From positions 14,919,858 through 14,983,857 of the forward strand of contig NC_135218.1 in the NCBI RefSeq assembly GCF_052324685.1: a stretch of 64,000 nucleotides of DNA, given 5' to 3'. This document shows, one piece after another, positions 28,764 to 51,187 of this stretch (positions are counted from its first letter, which is position 1; every line of letters starts with the position of its first letter). The notes below the pieces were generated by a model. That model was not told where the DNA came from. It searched no databases and worked only from the letters and a program-made list of their open reading frames with translations. The DNA comes from Brachyhypopomus gauderio. Its lineage: Eukaryota; Chordata; Actinopteri; Gymnotiformes; Hypopomidae. A program made the translations under genes and the position numbers.

Positions 28764-31093
28764 TCACTGTACTGTCTGATAAAGATACCCTCTCTTATAG
28801 GCACTCAGTGGGTAAAAGGTGGCCACCACAAACTTGCCATCAAACGTACGGCCCGTCAGCAGCCTCTGGGCTTCTTTGGAGTCTCCAGCATTTGCATACT
28901 CTACAAAGACCTGCAGGCAGAAGGAGCAGCCATTAGAAGACCAGGTAACACGTCAGACTAAGAACTAAACACCAGCTCTGAGACGCTGGAGACAGCTCGC
29001 GCCTCACCTGGCCCTTGCCAGGATTTTCTTTTGGAATCAACAGGGATATGACTGAGCCGTACTTCTGGCATTCTTCCCTCATGTCTTCAACAATGTCTGA
29101 AATAAAATAATTTAAAAGTGTGTGTAATATGCACGTGCGCGCGCGCACGCACACACACACACACACACCACATTAGATACACACAAAAAATAATTAGGGA
29201 GGCCGCAGTTTATGGATTAGAAAAAAAACTTACCTTCGTATTCATCATCATTATATAAATGACTATCATCAATCACATTCAGCAGTCTAAGGACGGGAGT
29301 GGGCAGCAAAACCAGGTCTTCAATGTGAGGTGCTGAGAAAAAAAGCAGTTTTCTCATTCACATAACCAAAGGTCTGTGTGCCTGGGCATGACAACTGTGT
29401 TAAAAGCCTTATATGGAAGTGTCCTACCAAAAGGAATACTGAAGAATGGGCTGGTCAGTGCGGCTTCGGCTGTGCTTCTGCGACTGGGGCTGCTGTGAAG
29501 CATGCTGGGTAAGAAAAGAACAGGTGTCACTTACACAAACCAAATCCTGCCTAAGAAAATAGCCATTCGGTGACTTTGGACCCACATCATACCTTTTTAT
29601 AAGATCCCTTAGATGATAGACAGGGATTGCAGGGTAAACCACAGAATTGCTTGAAAAAATGTGATCTACTATTGCAGCAGGGTTATCCTACAAAGGAAGA
29701 GCATACAGTGATGTGCACACAGCACATCCAATCTATACTCACTCCACACATGTGGGCTTCGGGTCTGCTAAATCACAGGAGAATTTGCTATAGCACAGAC
29801 ATTTGCTATACCTTTGTATGACCACTGTCGCAAAATTCATCGTCTTTACTGACCTTCCATTCCTGAGACTTAACGGTTTCTTTCAGTTTGATTCCTGAGA
29901 ACATTTCCAGCAGAATGATGCCCAAGCTCCACAGGTCCACTGCAGATGTGCAGCCCGAGTCTCCCTCCAGCCCTGCCTGGGCCAAAGAGTTCTGCAGCTC
30001 TGCCTCAGGAGCACGGTACCCATCTGTCTGAATGTACTTCACATCCTGCAAACAACAAACATGAATCACCACACACACCAAGTCAACACCAACATTAGGC
30101 AAGCGTTACCTAAGAACAACCGTGTTCAATCCCAGACGTGACCTGGCATTTAATCCTTTTGTTCGATCAGCTGTGAACTTTCCAAGCTGGTGAGAAGCTC
30201 ATCTCGTCCCTCAACCAGCCCCTCACCTGGTGACCCTCTTTGAAGCTGAGGCCAAAGTCGATGAGCTTGAAACACTCATCGTCAGGGCTCCAGAGGATGT
30301 TGCGAGGCTTGAGGTCAGCGTGCACGTAGCCGTCATGGTGCAGGAAGCAGAGGGCCTCCAGCACGTCACGAGCGCAGTGCTGGATCAGCCACATGGAGTG
30401 GCCCTGGTTACTCGCTCTCACCAGCAACTCTGACACACTCACATCCAAAAGCTCCAGCAGCAAGCAGTGTGTGGCTACACCAAGGGGGTTGTGATTGGTG
30501 AACACCCCATACAGCGTCACTACAAGTCAAGAGCAGAACACTGAGTATTAATGATTCAGTGTGCGCACCTTCGGTTGTGCAGATCACAGTTGCATTAGCA
30601 ATGCACGCATACCATCTATGTTCCAGATATGCTGATTTACAGCAACATTACATAAACCGTTTACTCACTGAATTATGGTATACAAGCCTGGTCGTATGAC
30701 TGCCTTATGCTTTGACGAATGCATCTTAAATTACATAAACATAATGAAGTCACCTCACTTCAGAACCAAAGCACGCTAATGCATTTCCTTACCAATATTC
30801 TTGTGCCCCTGAATGTTCTCCAGCACAGATCTCTCTTTAAGATACCCGTAATCTCCACCTTGTGCATCCACTTGAAATTCCTTCACAGCAGCCACACTTG
30901 CCCGACCAGAGCTGACACGGTAAACAGAGGCGGAGACACCCTGTCCTAAACGGACCTGAACGTCCCACAGTTCACCAAAGATCTCAAACAAAACTGGCTT
31001 CATGGTCTGATCAACGTTTCCCTGTGGCGGTGGTAGTGCCGTTGTATTGGTATTGGAAGTTGATATTTTCGCATTTCCTGAACTGCAGGCCAT
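28764..31093 (-). CDS. uhmk1: UHMK1 (KIS), U2AF-homology-motif serine/threonine kinase, complete
   Basis: Nuclear kinase; in mammals it phosphorylates splicing factors such as SF1. Eight coding exons, all GT-AG: 30793-31093, 30227-30519, 29854-30045, 29593-29687, 29428-29504, 29234-29332, 29008-29096 and 28764-28910, giving 430 aa against 419 in human. Kinase motifs: glycine loop LGQGVSASVYRV (49-60), lysine in VAAVKEF (K71), catalytic loop HADLKPRN (167-174), IDFGLSF (DFG 188-190), TDGYRAPE. The C-terminal UHM domain spans about 335-430, with the R-x-F signature as RTF (403-405). The start is the ATG at 31093; the first 35 residues differ from the mammalian N-terminus. Exon 1 ends after the first base of Val101. 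Divergent from UAP1. Confidence 0.96.
29139..29168. repeat. (GC/AC)n microsatellite in UHMK1 intron 6
   Basis: GCGCGC passing into (AC)n between UHMK1 coding exons 6 and 7. Confidence 0.9.
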
Positions 31094-31604
31094 GTCGGAG
31101 ACAGCAGGTTATTGACCAGTTAGGTGATTAACATGTTAGTGTTGCTGAGAAAATGTCAACTAGGAATTTCCTAGTACAGTTAACTACCACTAGTTAGGTT
31201 AGTTCACTAGGCCTTGTGCATTTGGTGATTAACACAGGCATCGAATTAACACAGGGTACAACTGAAATGTCCTCTTCCTAACTTGGTCTCCAAATCTAAT
31301 GATCTAAAATCATATCTTACTCGACATGTTAAATAAACCTTCTGCTCTGGCCAGCTCAATGTTTCTGCAGTTAGTTGAACAATGAAACTAGTGACTAGTT
31401 CAGCTTAGCTTGCCCGCTAGGTAACTAAATCATTAAAGTAGTTGAAATGCATATCAACACGCATATGCTCGATGTTCACGGCATACCTCACGAAACACAA
31501 TTTACTTTGAAAGCGAGCACTTATATTCTAGCAGCATAATTTTAAAAGTACGGCAGTTTAGCAAATTGGTTTTCGGAGATCATAAAATTAAACACGTTTG
31601 CCAT

Positions 31605-31660
31605 TGTTTTGGCGGCCATCTTGCGGAAATGACGTCGTTTAGATGAAACCGACTTCCTTT
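31605..31660 (-). promoter_or_regulatory. probable UHMK1 core promoter
   Basis: About 520-570 nt upstream of the UHMK1 ATG. Read on the minus strand it has an ETS-type AGGAAGT (31652-31658), a CRE-like CGACGTCA (31630-31637) and a YY1-type AAGATGGCCGCC (31611-31622). This cluster is typical of TATA-less housekeeping promoters. The start site is not proven, and the 5' UTR may contain an intron. Confidence 0.55.
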
Positions 31661-32033
31661 GCGTTCGTGTTATTACCCGCCAAATGATTCATAAACATCT
31701 CCTTTTTTAAAAAGGTAATGTTATTTATTTATAACAATCCAAGTATTAAATTATGTTTTTCTATTAGATTAACAATTTTTTAATTCTTATATGTTTTCTT
31801 ACAATATTCCAACCTACAACTCGACTTACAGATGTAAATTTGCTTTTTCGTTTTTTCCTAATCAAAATCAGTTAGGCTACTGTTAGCTGCTGAGATATTC
31901 CAAAATGTGTAATTTGGCATACCCCCTAGCTAGATAATTTATACAAATCAGACCATTTAGGATTTTACACCCAGCTCCACTCCATCATTAGTGTTGGGAC
32001 TGAGTGTGATGTGAGGGGAAACCAAATGGGACT
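31661..32033. other. UHMK1-UAP1 intergenic DNA before the satellite
   Basis: AT-rich, with no gene or recognised element. Confidence 0.5.
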
Positions 32034-33130
32034 GTGTAAACTACAGCATGGCAGTAGTATTGTACTATAGACTAGTTTAAAGACCAGCTGTAGTGAAGCG
32101 TGTGTTAGGTGTGTGTAAACTACAGCATGGTAGTAGTATTGTACTATAGACTAGTTTAAAGACCGGCTGTAGTGAAGTGTGTGTAAACTACAGCATGGCC
32201 GTAGTATTGTACTACAGAAAAGTTTAAATACCGGCTGTAGTGAAGCGCATGTTAGGCGTGTGTAAACTACAGCATGGCCGTAGTATTGTACTACAGACTA
32301 GTTTAAAGACCAGCTGTAGTGAAGCGTGTGTAAACTACAGCATGGCAGTAGTATTGTACTACAGACTAGTTTAAAGACCAGCTGTAGTGAAGCGTGTGTA
32401 AACTACAGCATGGCAGTAGTATTGTACTACAGACTAGTTTAAAGACCGGCTGTAGTGAAGCATGTGTAAACTACAGCATGGCAGTAGTATTGTACTACAG
32501 ACTAGTTTAAAGACCAGCTGTAGTGAAGCGTGTGTTAGGTGTGTGTAAACTACAGCATGGTAGTAGTATTGTACTATAGACTAGTTTAAAGACCGGCTGT
32601 AGTGAAGCGTGTGTTAGGTGTGTGTAAACTACAGCATGGTAGTAGTATTGTACTATAGACTAGTTTAAAGACCGGCTGTAGTGAAGTGTGTGTAAACTAC
32701 AGCATGGCCGTAGTATTGTACTACAGACAAGTTTAAATACCGGCTGTAGTGAAGCGCATGTTAGGCGTGTGTAAACTACAGCATGGCCGTAGTATTGTAC
32801 TACAGACTAGTTTAAAGACCGGCTGTAGTGAAGCGTGTGTAAACTACAGCATGGCAGTAGTATTGTACTACAGACTAGTTTAAAGACCGGCTGTAGTGAA
32901 GCATGTGTAAACTACAGCATGGCAGTAGTATTGTACTACAGACTAGTTTAAAGACCGGCTGTAGTGAAGCGTGTGTTTGGCATGTGTAAACTACAGCATG
33001 GCAGTAGTATTGTACTACAGACTAGTTTAAAGACAGGCTGTAGTGAAGCGTGTGTTAGGCGTGTGTAAACTACAGCATGTCAGTAGTATTGTACTACAGA
33101 CTAGTTTAAGACCGCCTGTAGTGAAGCGTG
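32034..33130. repeat. tandem satellite, 68/79-bp units, higher-order 509 bp
   Basis: About 15 head-to-tail copies, each starting near CTACAGCATGG and containing AGTAGTATTGTACTA, AGTTTAAA and GGCTGTAGTGAAGC. Unit starts: 32041, 32120, 32188, 32267, 32335, 32403, 32471, 32550, 32629, 32697, 32776, 32844, 32912, 32991 and 33070. Units are 68 or 79 bp; the difference is an 11-bp GTGTGTTAGGT-like insert. Diagnostic variants recur 509 bp apart (32120 with 32629, 32188 with 32697), so a multi-unit block was duplicated. It lies between two divergent promoters. Confidence 0.95.
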
Positions 33131-33312
33131 TATAATCCAGCCTTTAGGCGTGTCCTCATACTTTCGATGCCACGTCAAATGACGGAAGCGGGAGGCGCAT
33201 TGTGTCCGGGGGCGGAGATGCAGTCGGTAGTAATGTATCCGTGTATTTCATGAAAGAGGGAGAACGAGAGAGAGAGCAGTTCACGGCGTGGTCGTCGGCA
33301 TCTGTGTTGAAG
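33131..33312 (+). promoter_or_regulatory. probable UAP1 promoter and noncoding exon 1
   Basis: GC- and CpG-rich DNA starts right after the satellite, with GCGGGAGGCGC and GGGGGCGGAG, a GC-box type sequence. CCACGTCA at 33170-33177 is the reverse of TGACGTGG, the core of the unfolded-protein-response element bound by XBP1/ATF6. A good donor, TGAAG|GTAAGA at 33312/33313, would end a noncoding first exon that splices to 34519. The start site is unknown. Confidence 0.5.
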
Positions 33313-34518
33313 GTAAGAACATTAATAGGCATCTAGCGAGGGTTTGTGGAAGTGGCTGGCGGACGGGGGACGGCTGCGGTCTTCCTGCCCGTCTCAGCGT
33401 TGCTCTAACCGGCTGCACGCCGCGCACTCGAGCAGTACGGGTACGGACCAGCCGGACCAGCCCGCCCAGCGCGGTTTACCAGGAAACATCACTGCTGTGG
33501 TTGGGAGGAATGGTCAGGTTGCGGCTAGTTTTGAGAAATCCGTGGTCCGACGTAGCTTCCTTATGATGTGTGGGCCATCCTCACGTTTAGTCTCAGTGGG
33601 GCGTGTGTGGCGCGGGTCTAACCGGATCTGACCTCCATATGTGCCGATCTAACCTGGATCTGACCCATCTCGTATTCGATCTCTGCGATCTCTGTTGAGC
33701 AGGAACCATGACCAGTTTTATAAAGGTTTTCGTGTCATGGATCTGGACTTAGCTGATTATACTTTGTTAGAATCTTGCTGAATGAAATATGCCAGAACAC
33801 AAGGATAGTAGTTAGGTAGCTACTATCCCTGATCCACAAGAATTTTAGGACTGAATATGAATTACATAGAGAACTCATGTATATAAATACACACAAAGAT
33901 GAGATTTATTTATCCTTCCCATCTTTTCTTTGTTTTTTATCTCTTTAATTGTTGTTGTGGTGACCGGCATCGGCCAGAGTAGGATGGGTTCACCTCCTGA
34001 GTCTTGGTTCCTCTCAGGGTTTCTTCCTCATGCTCTTAGGGAGTATTTTCCTTGCCACTGTCGCCCTTGGCTTGCTCACTGGGGGCTTGGACTTGGGCAC
34101 TTGTAAAGCTGCTTTGTGACAACAACTGTTGTAAAAAAGTGCTATATAAATAAATATGATTGATTGATTGATTGTCCAGCCAATTCAATGCTACATATTT
34201 CTGGTATGTGAATAAAATGACACAAAGAATGTCTACGGTTTTTATGTACTTTGACCATTCATGTTTCTAATTCTCGAAGACATAAACAATAAAAACTATT
34301 GTATTTTATGAAAATAATATTATATAGGAATAATATAACAATGATTAGCCTATATAAGAAATGGTTCTTTGTTGACTAGAATGCAACTCAGCAAATAACC
34401 CTTTATTACAACTGTGTAAAGACTGTTGTACACTCTGATTATTTTTTTCACATCATGTTAGTTTTCCTCAAAACAGTATTTGTACAATTTTTAATTGATA
34501 TATCACTGATTCTCCCAG
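33313..34518 (+). other. UAP1 intron 1
   Basis: The first 300 bp are CpG-rich, continuing the promoter CpG island. The rest contains the LINE 3' end at 33905-34174. It ends at a TTCTCCCAG acceptor. Confidence 0.6.
33905..34174 (+). mobile_element. L2-group LINE 3' end (5'-truncated)
   Basis: Matches the reverse complement of about 59325-59580, the 3' UTR of the large LINE, block for block: GTGACCGGCATCGGCCAGAG, GAGTCTTGGTTCCTCTCA, CCTTGCCACTGTCGCCCTTG, GTAAAGCTGCTTTGTGACAA, then a (TGAT)n tail. It is a truncated insertion of the same family in the sense direction of UAP1. Confidence 0.9.
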
Positions 34519-34534
34519 ATTTGGCCCAGTGAAC

Positions 34535-45573
<11,039 letters not shown>

Positions 45574-47000
45574 TGGTGCAGGCAACCTGGGGAGCTCCGC
45601 CCCTGCATCTCTCTTGCCGCCAACCTGGAGAAGTTGTGCAATACCATGAAGGATAAGGGCCTCTCGAGGCTTGGGGTCATTTAAGATCAAGCTATTTATT
45701 TTGTTAAAACTTATTTTTATATAAAAGATGTTTTTTTTTTCCCCTAGAAGGCAAACATACGTGGTAGCTAGTGATTTAATATGTATACATACACAACAGA
45801 ATGAATGTAAGATGACTATAAGAGCGGTACATGGGTTCATTTGTCTCTTCGTGCTGCCCCGCCCAGGGCATTCCTAGCCATTCCTAGCTGGTCTGACTAC
45901 AGGCTTCCTCAATCTGTAGATTTGTTCCAGAACACTGATTGAAATTCAAGGACAGGGATTTGCTCCCTTTTTCAGCCCTTTCAAATCATGATTTCCTGCA
46001 AACTGTGCTCACACCACCGAGTTACAGGCTCCTTCTCAACATGGTGCTCCCACGGCTGATGGGAAGACCATGGGAGGAGTAAACGTGTTGATCAGTTTTG
46101 TGATCCTGAATGATTTTTTGGGTTCCGTCGTCCACTGGCAAGAATGTGCAGGACGCTTGTAATTTGGTAGCTACTGTAGAATCCAATTTAATCAATATTA
46201 TCAAAATTAAATAATTTTATTGTTTACCAAAAACGAGCATTGAGAGTTTCTGTATGTGCATGTGAGTGCGTGCGTGTGTGTGTGTGAGCGCGTGCACGTG
46301 TTTGACAGGTATGTTTTTTGCATCTCATGCTTAAGCCGGCCCTCCGTTGAATCAGAGTTTCCAGCCTGTGCTTTATGAGGTAGGATAGTACTGGCCAGTG
46401 TCTGCACAAGCACCACATACTACAGCCATTTTGGAAATGTGCGATCTGAGTCTCTCTCTCATATTTACATAAGCCCCTCTCTTATATATCTATAGGTCTC
46501 ATATAAGCCCCTCTCTCTTATATATCTATAGGTCTCTCATATTTATATAAGCCCCCCTTTCTTTTATGTACTCTAATATCCTCATACAGTTATATTTAAT
46601 ACGCAGTACAATATATCAAACTGATTAAAGTTTTGATGTGTGTTAAATTCATGTATGTCTTTTGTGGGATCGTTTTCATGATTATTTGAAGTGTGTTGTA
46701 AAACATTCATATTTAAAGCATGAAATGCATTTGAAGGCTTTTTTCAGTACATTCACACTGAATGTACGGAAGAAAATAAACATAAGAAATGGAGAAGTGA
46801 AGAAAACATACAATAAGATTTCTTTAAACATTTTTGCAAATTATTTCCTAGTCAAACATAAACGTACAGATGTGTAGATGTGGGAGTAGGGTCAGAGTTA
46901 ATCAATTACACAGTTTCAAACAGTTAAACCATTGTACCAATGGTTCAATCAAATTTGTGTTTTATGATTGGTACTATTGTGTTTATTGGTAAAAATTCAG
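45574..47000 (+). other. UAP1 3' UTR and downstream DNA
   Basis: 3' UTR from 45574. ATTAAA at 46624-46629 followed by GT-rich DNA, and AATAAA at 46775-46780, are candidate polyadenylation signals. A tandem repeat of roughly 40-bp units (TAAGCCCCTCTC ... TATATCTATAGGTCT) lies at about 46450-46556. Confidence 0.5.
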
Positions 47001-47860
47001 CTGGCTGTCGGTTCTTATCCAGGTATTAGGTACTAACAGACAGAGTGATGCATGCTGGGATTCTCATCTGACTGAAAATATATTTTGCTTGTATTTTCAA
47101 CATGACACTATAACTTCATTGATATCTAGCATGTTCCAAAAACTTCTGGGTGGAGTGACACATCATGGATCCTTTTGGATTTTTATCCAAAAATTTTTTT
47201 TTATGTAAATTTCCTATACCCACCCTGAGAGTAACAATTCAAATGGTCTGTGGTGAGCTTGTGACTTCTAGGGAAGTCTCCGTTATCATGGGAGAAAAAT
47301 GGAAACTACTGTTTATTTCTCATCACTTTCATTATTTAATCAAGTGTAATTTAAGAGTTATTCAAGTTATATACAATGGTGATGTAATTAAGTGTAATTG
47401 AAAGATAATTTTAGATTGAATTTTATACTGAATGAGGGATTTGAGATCTTTAGTGATAATAGTAAATCGTTACTGGTTTTGTTTTATACAGTGTGGAAAG
47501 ATAAATTTCCCTACAGTGAGTGTTTTTGCTGGATTTTCACCCTGCTTTCTTGTAATGAATCCATCTTTTGTTTCAACACTGCAGAAGCAGTTTTCCACAG
47601 CATAGAAGCGACTCTGGTGATCATACACAACTATAGTATCCAAGACTTGGATCACAGGATTGCACTAAAATCTCAGCAGTCTCTATAAATAATTTTGCTA
47701 TGAATTATGTTTTTTTTTACTTTCAGTATTCCCTTAGGCTGTCAAAATATTTCAAGAAAAAACATCTCCGATTGGTCACTGGAATCTGACTTAATTGAAA
47801 CCTTGTGTATGGCATGAGGAATTCTGGGATTTTGGCATGTACCCAAGAATCCTCAGAATG

Positions 47861-48037
47861 TTAGCTCTCTCTCTTTCTCCCTCTCTCTCTCTTCTCTCAT
47901 TTTCTCTGTATCTTGCTCTTTCTTTTATTCTATCTCTATTTCTCTCTCTACCTCACTTTTTCTGTATCTCTCTCTATCTCTCTCTCTCTCTCGCTCGCTC
48001 TCTCTCTCTCCCCCTCTCTCCCGCTCTCTTTGCGTGC
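47861..48037. repeat. CT-rich microsatellite
   Basis: Imperfect (CT)n over about 175 bp. Confidence 0.93.
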
Positions 48038-49735
48038 CTTCTTCCCCTCTTCCACAGTTGCCTTACATCAGCCCAGTGTGCATGGATATGAAGTGTGAGA
48101 TTGTATAGAGAGAACGGACCAGGTTGGATTTTACCTTTGTTCAATTTTGGCGGTTGGAATTAAGATATCACTGGACAAATGGTTTGAAAAAAAGCAAAAT
48201 TCATTCAGTAAGTTTGATTTTCTTGAGAATAGTTGAATGCTTACTATGATTATATCACTTGAATATAATTGGTGATGAATGACATTTGTTTATTTTCTTT
48301 GTCTATTCAATTTTATATATTGCTTATACATTATACTTAGGCTTTTTTTCTTTGCATTGTGCTTAACAATTTCTCTGGAAGGGCTACTGTTTGCATGGCA
48401 GGCTAAAATAGTGGATAACAGAGCAAACTGATGATTGACCCACACTACACTCTGAACCGGTGCAAACCCAGCTATGTTGAACAGATTATCAAATTAGGAA
48501 GCAATTAGCCATTTCCTTACTATTCTTTATACAGTATAGTATAGTAAAATGTATGTTTCTGATTATTGGTTGTGAAGATTGTTTGCTCTAGATGGTTACT
48601 TGTTTTTACCACATAGCTCTGTCAAAACAAAGGAAATACGATGTCTCATTTTTCCTTCTTTTTTCATTCCTCTTGGAACTCTTCTTCTTAGATGTATTAT
48701 TCATTACAGTAAGAATACTAAAGAACTGAAGAACTGATAAAGGTGTTCATAAGACTAATGCTGCTTGACAGTAGTTAATTGAATAAGGAGATTTTGTATT
48801 ATTGCCAGTACACGTTTCTGACAAGTTTCCCAATGAAATGTTTTTATTTCAAATGTGTTATATATCCTAATGTTTAAATTAAAAGCACATTTAGTTACTC
48901 TGTTATAATAATTAATGTATAATGTACTATATATATATAGTATTTACTATATATATTTTTTAGTAAATACAGTAACTGCTTTCCACACAGTCAGACTAAG
49001 CCTAAACCTACAAAAACAAAACAAACAACATCAAGTGGTGATTAACTATTGGTGTTTCAACTGAGACTTTAGTCTCTGTAAGCATGTAAGTAATATATCT
49101 TTGTAATATTTATTATTTATAGATCTGAGAGGAAAATCAATAGATGTAGCAGATCTCTGTGTAAAGGATTTACTATAGCAATCACTGAGTTGATCACCAG
49201 CTAGAGTGTGACGGCCTGCCACCATTCAGAGTTCTTGTATCATTTTAGACCTGGTTCACCATCTTACTGACTGGGTAGCCAAAGGTGCTCTCTGTGAGGC
49301 CTATGTAAACTCCTCAGCTATTCACTGCTATGCCTAGCATGGTTAAGTTTTCCCTAAACTGCATTTTAAGATGCAGAATTTCACTTCTTCAAGTCTAGCC
49401 AAATTCTGCACGGTAAGCTAGATGAATGGCACTCATTTAATTGAAGAAGATGGCCTAAAATTGACGTCATTATTCCAACACTTTAAGTCAGTCTGGGGAG
49501 TTCCTTAGATGTACCTCTCTGGAGAGTTTGCAAACTCTTATCATCTGGGATCGTGGACGTGTCTATTGAATTAGTGCTGCAGCCCTCCTGGACCAGAATT
49601 CAGTAAGGAGTGACTGGCAGAAAGTCAGAGATAATGATATACTCTGGTTTGGTGTGTAATTTGGATTTAAGATCCAAAACTGCACAGGCACCCGGTCTTC
49701 TAGGGTTACGTTCCTGCTCACCATCTGATAAAACC

Positions 49736-49768
49736 ATCCATCCATCCATTTACATCCGCTTATCCGGG
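49736..49768 (-). mobile_element. 33-bp LINE 3' stub with target duplication
   Basis: ATCCATCC repeats followed by CATCCGCTTATCCGGG match the 3' end of the element at 54616. It is flanked by perfect 12-bp direct repeats TCTGATAAAACC at 49724-49735 and 49769-49780. An extreme 5'-truncated insertion. Confidence 0.85.
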
Positions 49769-51143
49769 TCTGATAAAACCATTTTGCTTTAATGCAGCTG
49801 ATTGCAGTGCCACATACCATGTCTTACCAATAGCTTGTTTGGTGCATATAAATAGCAACATGTTGAATACATCACTGGAGAATAAATCACTCCACCTGCT
49901 TTGCACAAGCTTATCTTCAGTATACCAGCAGCACAGCATTATGTGCGTGCACAAATATATCTGAACGGGCCCAAATCTAGTATGTGGTTATCCTTTGACT
50001 CCGCTTTAATCTGAACTGCTGTTTACCACATGGTCTCTGAGCACCACCTCTGTCCTGCTGGGTTCTTCAACAGAGTTTTGTCTTACGCACTTGTCTTTCT
50101 GTCTGACTAATGACACTGAACACTATGAAGTTCTGGGCACCATACATGACTTTCATGTTATTGTGAAAATTACAGATACAGATATCACAGATACATTTGT
50201 ACACATATTTGTAATTCAAATGCTTTAGCAACACTGATGTTTGTAAGCCATGACTGACCATACTGTTACTTGAACATATAGGCTTGTATCGGTTTATTTA
50301 AATAAAATACCTTAGGCATGTATAGTATATATAATTTCATACATTTCATCTAGGCAGCTGAAAGTTCCTGTTTAGGTTCTGACCTGTGCACTTTAAGACA
50401 TTGTGTATTCAAGGTGTAATTAGTGGGCATTGACAGCTTTCACCACGTCTCAGTCACACACACGATTTAAGCAGTGCTGTGTGAAGCCAGTGTTGCTTTT
50501 ATAGAAGGAAATGGGACAGAGTTTCTTGGCATGGGCCAGTTTTTCCACCAGGCAATGTTGATAGGTTTAATGCCCCTCTGAAAACTTAAAGGAGAATGGA
50601 TCTTGAAGTTAGGTCTGCTTTCTGCAGGTGCAATGACACAACCACTCCCATTCCCATAGTGCATTTCATTCAAGCCACAACTCACAGATACTTAAGTATT
50701 ATTTTCACCAAGATGCTGCATGGTTGTAATTAGTATTCTGTATCAATGATAGTATTGTATATAATACCATTTTTTGTATATAATATATATAATACCATTT
50801 GTATATTGTATATAATACCATTGTATATAATACCATTAAACTACAATATGAAATTCACAACTTTCAACTTACACTTCTCAGCTTCATCTGGGCCTAACCT
50901 CCAGCACACTGCTTATCTCGTCTGATCATCCAGTGACTGGCTATGAAATATAACCAGGAGACAAAGAACAATTTCCTACAAAACAATTCAACAAATGCTT
51001 CTAAAAGATAATCTATAACCCCATTATATGACTGCTATAAATTTTCAGGTTTCTCAGACTGCTTACATCAGTCATTTTATTTCATGGGCATTTGGTTTTT
51101 CTTGCCATCACCTGGATCCACTTTAGCACCACTGCCAACCGAT

Positions 51144-51187
51144 TTGTGGATATTTTATTTTTACTCATAAAAATAAAATATCCACAA
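51144..51187. repeat. perfect 20-bp hairpin
   Basis: Arms 51144-51163 and 51168-51187 are exact reverse complements around a CTCA loop. Very AT-rich, core TGGATATTTTATTTTTA. No target duplication seen. Confidence 0.85.

Noticed and set aside
32034..33130. CRISPR-like appearance of regular repeats
   Set aside because: The units are contiguous tandem copies without unique spacers, in a vertebrate genome.
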